6,459 nucleotides of DNA from a bacterium (GTDB taxonomy: Bacteria; Spirochaetota; Spirochaetia; JABEVK01). The position numbers and the translations under genes are program-made. Positions within the stretch are counted from its first letter, which is position 1; every line of letters begins with the position of its first letter. Shown piece by piece: positions 1 to 4,876 of this stretch. Under the pieces are notes generated by a model. The model had not been told where the DNA came from and did not search any database. It saw nothing but the letters and a program-made list of their open reading frames with translations. The stretch is taken from contig JAJXVP010000161.1 in NCBI GenBank assembly GCA_021782055.1, positions 1 through 6,459 on the forward strand, written 5' to 3'.

Positions 1-751
1 GTCCCATTTCCTGACACAAAAAATCCAGCCGTTTTCCTATCGGCCCCTGTTCTAGAAACAACACCTCGCAGGCGTCCATGTGCGATTTTAAACGGACAAG
101 TTCTTCGTGTACGCCCGAACGCATCAAAAGCACGGCGGTTTCGGTCGCGATTCGATTGTCATCCACCTCGGCCGCCAATTCCGCGAACTTCCGTTTCAAG
201 TTTTCGCGAAACACCTCTTCCATGTCAGCACTGCGAGCCTCGATAGCGGCTTGCCCTTCCCGTAAAAGGGCAAGCTGACCGCGAATATCGGTTTCTAAGC
301 GCTCACCTTCGGCGCGGCGAGTGGCCGCAAAGTCCGACCACAGGGCGTCCAACGAAGCCTCAAGCGCAGACCAAACTTCTTCAGGTTTGACAGGGTCTTC
401 GGCCAAAAGCACCCCGGGACGGTCGGCTAGATCAGCCCAGGTTATTTTACCCGGCAACTTAGAGACCGTGCGAAGGCTTTCGAGAGCGGCTTTCCAAGAG
501 CGAACAGCGTCAGCGTCTACGCGCAAGGGGTTTGCCCCCGACTTTTCTTTAAAGCGGACCGTGAATTCCACGCGGCCGCGTAGAGCCTGCGAAGCCAACT
601 GTTCGCGCAACTTGCCCTCCCAACGGGCCAAAACCGGAGGCAGAGTGACAAACAAGTCCAGGTAACGGTTGTTGTAGCTTTTTAGCTCTACCGCTAAAAC
701 AAATTTCTCGGTTTGAGTCTCGGTAAACGCAAAGCCAGTCATGCTGATCAT
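1..751 (-). CDS. yicC: YicC/YloC-family endoribonuclease, C-terminus cut by window edge
   Basis: YicC-family proteins are cytoplasmic, oligomeric endoribonucleases linked to RNA turnover; the E. coli member affects small-RNA decay. About 250 codons are visible. The N-terminus reads MISMTGFA, the family hallmark. It is followed by VELKSYNNRYLDL (residues about 21-33), equivalent to the family's conserved RSxNHRYL-type strand, and by RGRVEF at about 66-71. A long charged helical middle leads to GKRLDFLCQEM at the window edge, the start of the highly conserved C-terminal domain. Family members are about 290 residues, so roughly 40 residues (the REINT...SK region) lie outside the window. The ATG at 751 overlaps the murC stop as ATGA, with a GGTGA ribosome-binding sequence at 758-762, six bases upstream, so translation is probably coupled to murC. 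An internal ATG at 742 is less likely, because the family normally has two to four residues before MTGF. Confidence 0.93.
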   Translation of the reverse strand, partial: MISMTGFAFTETQTEKFVLAVELKSYNNRYLDLFVTLPPVLARWEGKLREQLASQALRGRVEFTVRFKEKSGANPLRVDADAVRSWKAALESLRTVSKLPGKITWADLADRPGVLLAEDPVKPEEVWSALEASLDALWSDFAATRRAEGERLETDIRGQLALLREGQAAIEARSADMEEVFRENLKRKFAELAAEVDDNRIATETAVLLMRSGVHEELVRLKSHMDACEVLFLEQGPIGKRLDFLCQEMG

Positions 752-2214
752 AGAGCTTCACCGCCCTTGCCCGCACGGCGCTCTAAAAAGGCTCTGCCCA
801 CTTTCCAGTTGTCGCCCGCCCCCATCGTGACTAACAGATCACCCTCGTGCAAGGACTCAAGATAGTACGGTAAGGCATCAAGTGGTTCCTCAAAGTATCG
901 CACAGCCCCCCGAAGCGCCCTGGTGCGATCGTAAAGCACGCGACCCGTGGTCACACCGTCCCAAGTTTCACGCGCCGAGGCATAAATCTTGTGCAAAACC
1001 ACCTCGTCGGCGCTTTCTAATGAAGAGGCAAACTCCTCTAAAAGGGTTTTCGTTCGGCTGTAGGTATGGCTCATAAAGTCGACGACCAAACGGCGGTCCG
1101 GGTAAAACTCTCGAAGACCCTCCAACGTGGTTTTGACTGCCGTGGGATGATGGCCATAATCGTCCATCACCAGCACGCCGCCGACTTCTCCGACAATCTG
1201 GGAACGGCGTCTTGAGCCGCGAAAGCCTTCGAGGGCCTGCGCCACGCGAGCGATTTCGACTTCGTTTGGCCAACGGACCTGGTCATCCTTGAACAAAGAA
1301 AAGGCCAAAGCGCAGGCCCCCGCGGCATTGACGATGTTGTGGCGTCCGGGAATGGTGAGCCCGAGCGGTGTGCTCCAGCCCTGCAACGAAAACCTAACCA
1401 GGCCCGGTTGAAAGTCAATCGCTTTTACCTGAAAGGGACTGCCTTGGGCAGAAAGCCCATAGGAAACCAGCTCGACGTCAGGCCTCGCTTTTTTAACGTG
1501 ATCGGCTAACCTGACCGCCCCCGGTTCATCGGCGCAAAAGATCAGGGTTCCTCCTTGGGGAAGACGCTGAGCGTATTCCCAAAAGGCGGCTTCGATATCG
1601 GCTTCATCACGAAAGTAGTCGGTGTGGTCAAGCTCAATGCTGGTACACAGAATCTTGGACGGGTGAAAATCTAAAAAATTGCGTCGGTATTCGCAGGTTT
1701 CGGCGACAAACCAGCGCTTTCCGAGGCGGAGGGTCGCCCGCTCGCCAAAGTCCGGCACTAGCGATCCGGCCAAAACAGAGGCGTCGAGAGCCAAAGCTCG
1801 TATCACGACGCCCGTCATCGCCGTGGTGGTCGTTTTGCCATGAACCCCCGAAATTCCGGCGGCGCCCGATGGGGCAAAGCGAAGCGAAAACGCCCCCAAA
1901 GCCTGGGTGTAGGTCAACACCGGGAGGCCTAAGGCCCGAGCTTTGAGCAGTTCCGGGTGGGTCTCGGGGTTGTAGGCTGCCGAGTAAATCACCAAATCCG
2001 CTGTTGAAGGCACATTTTCGGGAGCAAAACCCTCGAAATACGGAACCTTTAAAGCTGTCAAAATCTCGTCAGTAAAAAACTTATCGGCAACATCACTCCC
2101 GCTAAGTTCAACCCCTTGGTCGACCAGAAGTTCGGCAAGAGCGGCCATGCCGGTGCCCTTTATCCCTACCATGTATACCCGCTTGGCGCGGCGCAAAAGC
2201 TCATCAGAGTCCAT
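748..2214 (-). CDS. murC: UDP-N-acetylmuramate--L-alanine ligase (MurC)
   Basis: MurC is the cytoplasmic ATP-dependent ligase that adds L-alanine to UDP-N-acetylmuramic acid, the first amino acid of the peptidoglycan stem peptide. With the start at 2214 the protein is 488 residues, a normal length for the family. In order it shows the N-terminal UDP-binding loop GIKGTGM (17-23), the ATP P-loop GVHGKTTT (123-130), AETCEYRRNF (171-180), ELDHTDYF (194-201), GRHNIVNA (290-297), DDYGHHPT (351-358), HTYSRT (383-388) and the terminal MGAGD (464-468). The HTYSRTK and DEVVLHKIYASARE stretches favour MurC over the recycling ligase Mpl. The N-terminal loop has lysine where many MurC proteins have glycine. 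An in-frame ATG at 2286 would add 24 residues with no family resemblance and would collide with the start of the divergent gene, so I reject it. No strong Shine-Dalgarno sequence precedes 2214. A promoter-like pair lies directly upstream. murC leads the operon with yicC. Confidence 0.95.
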   Translation of the reverse strand: MDSDELLRRAKRVYMVGIKGTGMAALAELLVDQGVELSGSDVADKFFTDEILTALKVPYFEGFAPENVPSTADLVIYSAAYNPETHPELLKARALGLPVLTYTQALGAFSLRFAPSGAAGISGVHGKTTTTAMTGVVIRALALDASVLAGSLVPDFGERATLRLGKRWFVAETCEYRRNFLDFHPSKILCTSIELDHTDYFRDEADIEAAFWEYAQRLPQGGTLIFCADEPGAVRLADHVKKARPDVELVSYGLSAQGSPFQVKAIDFQPGLVRFSLQGWSTPLGLTIPGRHNIVNAAGACALAFSLFKDDQVRWPNEVEIARVAQALEGFRGSRRRSQIVGEVGGVLVMDDYGHHPTAVKTTLEGLREFYPDRRLVVDFMSHTYSRTKTLLEEFASSLESADEVVLHKIYASARETWDGVTTGRVLYDRTRALRGAVRYFEEPLDALPYYLESLHEGDLLVTMGAGDNWKVGRAFLERRAGKGGEAL

Positions 2215-2220
2215 TTCTTT

Positions 2221-2249
2221 ACCATAAAGAGCCCAAGGTGAATTGACAA
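2221..2249 (-). promoter_or_regulatory. predicted sigma70-type promoter of murC, leaderless geometry
   Basis: On the minus strand TTGTCA (2249-2244) is separated by 17 bases from TATGGT (2226-2221), and six bases later comes the murC ATG at 2214. With normal spacing, transcription would start at or next to the A of the ATG, so the mRNA would have no leader. This agrees with the lack of a clear Shine-Dalgarno sequence. Its -35 box overlaps the -35 box of the divergent gene. The assignment is by consensus only; no start site has been mapped. Confidence 0.5.
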
Positions 2250-2273
2250 GGCCTCGGACAAGCCGAGTATGCT
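2243..2273 (+). promoter_or_regulatory. predicted promoter of the DNA methyltransferase gene
   Basis: A perfect TTGACA (2243-2248) is followed after 19 bases by TATGCT (2268-2273). The spacer is longer than the usual 17. Transcription would start near 2280, about five bases before the ATG at 2285, again predicting a nearly leaderless mRNA with no room for a ribosome-binding site. The -35 box shares five bases with the -35 box of murC on the other strand, so the two promoters could compete for RNA polymerase. Confidence 0.45.
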
Positions 2274-2284
2274 CCGAAAAACCC

Positions 2285-3688
2285 ATGAACGACTGTAGTG
2301 CTCCCCTGGGAATTGTCTTTACTCCGTTAGAACTCGCCGAAAGCCTCGTCCAGCGTTTTCATTTGGCAGAACGCTGGCAAGCCGGGGCCACCCTGATGGA
2401 CCCCACCTGCGGGGATGGGGTTTGGTTTCAGGCCCTGGTGAACCAAGGCCAGAGGTCTGGTTGGACACCCTCGGCGCAAGATTTTGGCCGACTCTACGGC
2501 ACCGAACGTGATCCGGTGAGTTTTGCGAAGCTCAAACAGCGTTTTGACGAACAAGGCTGGCCGTTTTTTTCTCAAAACCTTCTTCTAACAGACTTTTTAA
2601 GCGCACACACTCTCCCCCGAGTGGATATTGGTCTGGGCAACCCGCCCTGGGTGGGTTTTGCCTCGCTCCCTGACCCCGAAAAACAACGCTGGAAGCCCTT
2701 ATATCGTCACCTACAGCTCATTCCGAACGCCCGAGCGGCGCTTTCTGGGGCCGCACAGGTCGATCTGGCCGCTTTAGTCACCGCCCACTTTTTGCGTAAC
2801 CATTGGACAAAAAAAGGTCCTGTCGTCTTTTTGCTTCCGCGAAGTTTGGCAGTTTCGGCCGCTCACCACCCCTTTCGTCACCACTTCCCGGCCTCTTGCT
2901 GGGAGAAGCTCCCCGGTGCCTTTCCGTCCATCGGGACGTCGGTGGGACTTGGGGTGTGGGACGCCCACTTTGATGGGGACGCCCTGAGTGATAACGGGGG
3001 GCACCCAGGGTTAGAACGAGCAAAAACGAACCCTGGCACGCTACACCCCGAAACTGGTCTGGCCCCCATTCCCGTGCCCAAGCTCAGCTTACCCCGGCAG
3101 GGAATCAACACCCAAGGTTGCAACGAGGTATTTTTCTTTGCCACGAAACCTGCGGGAGTAGAAGAGGAGCTTTTGTATCCCGTTCCTGTCGCCAAAAACT
3201 GGGCTTTGCCTTCAGCAGAATGGACCACTCAACGTTGGGTGCTGTTGCCCTATGACCGTCAGGGGCGTTTGCTAAGTCCGGATACACTTTCGGCACAGTT
3301 TCCTGGTGTATGGCGCTACCTGCGCTCGCAAGAACAGCGGTTGCGTCAAAGGCGAGGAGTGCTCATTGGTAAACGTATTGCCAGCGGGGGATGGTACGCG
3401 CTTTGGGGCGTGGGGCCCTATACCTTTCAACCCTGGAAGATCGTGTGGCCGGCCTACGGACACAAGCGTTTTGTTCCCGTTCTGTTGGGCCCTCAAGTCT
3501 GGGTTCCTCAGCAGGCGCTCCAAGGGTATTGCGCTTTTTCATCGAAAAAGGAGGCTTTTCGGGTTTACCGCCAGCTCTGCGCCCTGCCCGTCGAAGAAAC
3601 CTTACTCGCTTGGGAGGGCGCGGGAACGCCCAGCTGGGCACAACCGGGCAAAATGCGCCACTTTTTTGCCCCTATAGCGGGGGGTTAG
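2285..3688 (+). CDS. solitary N6-adenine DNA methyltransferase (Eco57I/TaqI-like class I MTase)
   Basis: The protein (467 residues) is predicted to transfer a methyl group from S-adenosylmethionine to the N6 of adenine in DNA. Near the N-terminus GIVFTPLELAESLV (9-22) matches motif X, the GxxxTP strand. DPTCGDG (39-45) is motif I, the SAM-binding loop, with Asp where Ser is commoner. GTERDP (72-77) fits motif II, and GLGNPPWVGF (116-125) is the catalytic motif IV (NPPW). This order is typical of gamma-class enzymes. The C-terminal half, about 200-467, would hold target recognition. Its GVLIGKRI...YTFQPWKIVWPAYG stretch (358-392) resembles the C-terminal domain of Eco57I-like methylases. I see no nuclease motif, and no restriction endonuclease gene lies beside it, so it appears to be an orphan. 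Twenty tryptophans (about 4%) is high. The start at 2285 is chosen because family similarity begins there; a TTG at 2243 lies inside the -35 box. It carries a T7 tract (2564-2570) and an A7 tract (2809-2815). The target sequence cannot be predicted. Confidence 0.85.
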   Translation: MNDCSAPLGIVFTPLELAESLVQRFHLAERWQAGATLMDPTCGDGVWFQALVNQGQRSGWTPSAQDFGRLYGTERDPVSFAKLKQRFDEQGWPFFSQNLLLTDFLSAHTLPRVDIGLGNPPWVGFASLPDPEKQRWKPLYRHLQLIPNARAALSGAAQVDLAALVTAHFLRNHWTKKGPVVFLLPRSLAVSAAHHPFRHHFPASCWEKLPGAFPSIGTSVGLGVWDAHFDGDALSDNGGHPGLERAKTNPGTLHPETGLAPIPVPKLSLPRQGINTQGCNEVFFFATKPAGVEEELLYPVPVAKNWALPSAEWTTQRWVLLPYDRQGRLLSPDTLSAQFPGVWRYLRSQEQRLRQRRGVLIGKRIASGGWYALWGVGPYTFQPWKIVWPAYGHKRFVPVLLGPQVWVPQQALQGYCAFSSKKEAFRVYRQLCALPVEETLLAWEGAGTPSWAQPGKMRHFFAPIAGG

Positions 3689-3695
3689 AGCCACA

Positions 3696-3733
3696 AAGTT
3701 GCCGAGGTGAACCCTCAGGCGTTAAGGCAACTT
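3696..3733. terminator. hairpin between convergent genes, candidate bidirectional terminator
   Basis: AAGTTGCC (3696-3703) and GGCAACTT (3726-3733) form a perfect 8-bp stem. Inside the 22-base loop, GAGG (3704-3707) pairs with CCTC (3713-3716). The stem can be extended after an internal bulge by AGCC/GGCT (3689-3692 with 3735-3738). The structure fills the spacer between the methyltransferase stop (3688) and the stop of the opposing gene (3732-3734), and slightly overlaps the latter. Neither strand has a T-run after the stem, so it is not a textbook intrinsic terminator. It may instead protect the 3' ends or act with Rho. Confidence 0.45.
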
Positions 3734-4775
3734 AGGCTTTGAGGCGAAGGCCCCATTGACGCCCTGCTTCCGTCGCCTTTTGCGGGTCGGCTATCCAATC
3801 GGTAAGGGAGGGGCCAGGCAAGAGTTCTCCCAACTCTGCCCAGTGTGCGGGCAAGGGAACGAGGGTGAATACCTGCCGTTTAAGGCCTAGCCGACGACAG
3901 ATAGCCAAAAGGTCGTCTCCCTGCTCGTTTTGTTGGTCGACCACCACTAACGCCCTCGAGGACAGAACAGCGGCCGCAACCGTTTCTAGGGGGTCTTTTT
4001 GATCCATCAACTGAAGATCTAACCCTGTCGAACTTAAGCCCGCCGTCAAAGCCGCAAACCATGGTTCGGCAAAACCCGCAGGGGGAGCACCCCAAAGGGT
4101 GACCGCCTCGGGCCCGCGATTCGCCCAAGACGCAAACTCTTCATACCAATCTTGAATCTCCTGCCCCACCGCCCAACCTAATCCCAAGCGGGGAGCTAGT
4201 GCTTTAACATCAAGGCGCTCGGCCACACGGCCTAGAGACGAAAACGGACCTCGGCTGGCGTACCAAAGAAGGGCTTGGTGCTCAAAGAAGTCTTTTTCGG
4301 CGGGAGTCAAGGTGGAAGAGTTACGGATTCCCTCGGTTTCACCAGGGCTAGAGAAAAGTTCGCCCGAGAATAAAACCCCAGAGGCTTTTTCGAAAACCAT
4401 CCCCCGTTCAGGGCGCTGGGTGTCATCAAAAAACTCAAAGCTCCAATTCTGCCAGGTGATAGGTTGACGACCTGAGGAATAGGGCACGACGTTCAGCGCA
4501 GGATTTTGAGTTTTGAGCCACTCCAGAACGTCCGGGGCCTGTGGGGTTGAAAGAAAAATGACCGTTCTGACGGGCCCGGGTAATTCTTCTTGCAAAAGCT
4601 CAACGCCCCACTCCGGGTCATCCCACGGGTCAATCAGAACGCCACCCCCAAGATACCAGGCGTTTCGGCAGACGCCTTGGGGCACCGGGCAATTATCCCA
4701 TTGTTCCAATTCGCCCGGTGCCAGCTCGGCGGTTAACCGAAACACACCGGGCCAGCATTCTTTTTCGCGTGTCAT
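3732..4775 (-). CDS. degenerate flavodiiron-like protein (metallo-beta-lactamase fold plus flavodoxin-like domain, ligands lost)
   Basis: The protein has 347 residues; flavodiiron proteins are usually about 400. Those enzymes reduce O2 or NO using a di-iron site and FMN. The order of segments matches: CRNAWYLGGGVLIDPW (36-51) for the first beta hairpin; VIFLSTPQAPDVLEWL (72-87) where HxExDH normally sits; QRPERGMVFEKASGVLFSGELF (120-141), which aligns without gaps to the family's HWPDSM...GILFSNDAF segment; LAPRLGLGW (193-201) for the APSHG segment; then a flavodoxin-like domain from about 222. Every expected iron ligand is replaced: His to Ser76, Glu to Pro78, Asp to Ala80, His to Gln120, Asp to Glu139, His to Leu197. 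The FMN phosphate loop is also unrecognisable (GAPPAGFA, 229-236). Function is unknown, perhaps structural or signalling. There are 17 tryptophans (about 5%). It converges with the methyltransferase gene and diverges from a chemoreceptor gene. The start at 4775 lies six bases after a -10-like box, without a Shine-Dalgarno sequence. The homology is from memory of the family; I am fairly sure of the fold, less of the details. Confidence 0.7.
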   Translation of the reverse strand: MTREKECWPGVFRLTAELAPGELEQWDNCPVPQGVCRNAWYLGGGVLIDPWDDPEWGVELLQEELPGPVRTVIFLSTPQAPDVLEWLKTQNPALNVVPYSSGRQPITWQNWSFEFFDDTQRPERGMVFEKASGVLFSGELFSSPGETEGIRNSSTLTPAEKDFFEHQALLWYASRGPFSSLGRVAERLDVKALAPRLGLGWAVGQEIQDWYEEFASWANRGPEAVTLWGAPPAGFAEPWFAALTAGLSSTGLDLQLMDQKDPLETVAAAVLSSRALVVVDQQNEQGDDLLAICRRLGLKRQVFTLVPLPAHWAELGELLPGPSLTDWIADPQKATEAGRQWGLRLKA

Positions 4776-4781
4776 GGCACA

Positions 4782-4811
4782 AGTTTAGCCAAGAATTCCT
4801 CGCTTGATCAA
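4782..4811 (-). promoter_or_regulatory. predicted promoter of the flavodiiron-like gene, leaderless geometry
   Basis: On the minus strand TTGATC (4811-4806) is followed after 18 bases by TAAACT (4787-4782), and six bases later by the ATG at 4775. This is the same -10-to-ATG distance seen at murC, and it predicts transcription starting at the start codon. No Shine-Dalgarno sequence is present. The -35 box is part of an 8-base perfect palindrome, TTGATCAA (4804-4811). Confidence 0.4.
4804..4811. repeat. TTGATCAA palindrome in the divergent spacer
   Basis: A perfect 8-base inverted repeat lies midway in the spacer between the flavodiiron-like gene and the chemoreceptor gene. It coincides with the predicted -35 box of the former. 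It could be a half-operator or simply a symmetric -35 sequence; 8 bases is too short to decide. Confidence 0.3.
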
Positions 4812-4824
4812 TCCTGATATTTTT

Positions 4825-4853
4825 TTTCCACGAGCGACGTTTGGTAGTATAGA
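4825..4853 (+). promoter_or_regulatory. candidate promoter of the chemoreceptor gene
   Basis: TTTCCA (4825-4830) and TATAGA (4848-4853) are 17 bases apart, each matching four of six consensus bases. Overlapping -10 candidates are TAGTAT (4845-4850) and TAGAAT (4850-4855). A T8 tract (4820-4827) enters the -35 region. I see no clear flagellar sigma28 element (TAAA...GCCGATAA), which would have been expected for a motility-class chemoreceptor. Confidence 0.3.
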
Positions 4854-4862
4854 ATTAACAGC

Positions 4863-4868
4863 GGAGGT
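4863..4868 (+). promoter_or_regulatory. Shine-Dalgarno sequence of the chemoreceptor gene
   Basis: GGAGGT ends nine bases before the ATG at 4877, a strong ribosome-binding site that fixes the start. It shows that this organism does use Shine-Dalgarno initiation, in contrast to the three genes here that lack one. Confidence 0.85.
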
Positions 4869-4876
4869 AAAGACTT

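Noticed and set aside
321..665. Plus-strand open frame over yicC
   Set aside because: The minus-strand frame carries clear YicC motifs across this entire interval; the plus-strand frame is serine- and arginine-rich shadow sequence.
748..2214. Assignment as the recycling ligase Mpl
   Set aside because: The central and C-terminal motifs (HTYSRTK, DEVVLHKIYASARE, MGAGD) and the 488-residue length fit MurC better.
2243..2284. TTG start at 2243 for the methyltransferase
   Set aside because: It lies within the predicted -35 box, has no ribosome-binding site, and the added residues do not resemble the family, whose motif X begins soon after the ATG at 2285.
2215..2286. Upstream in-frame ATG for murC at 2286
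   Set aside because: The extra 24 residues show no MurC similarity, would overlap the divergent promoter and methyltransferase start (both ATGs share CATG), and the protein from 2214 already has normal length.
2878..3228. Open frame on the minus strand inside the methyltransferase gene
   Set aside because: Fully antisense to a motif-supported gene, low-complexity composition, no recognisable domain; other frames in 2774-3735 are likewise shadows.
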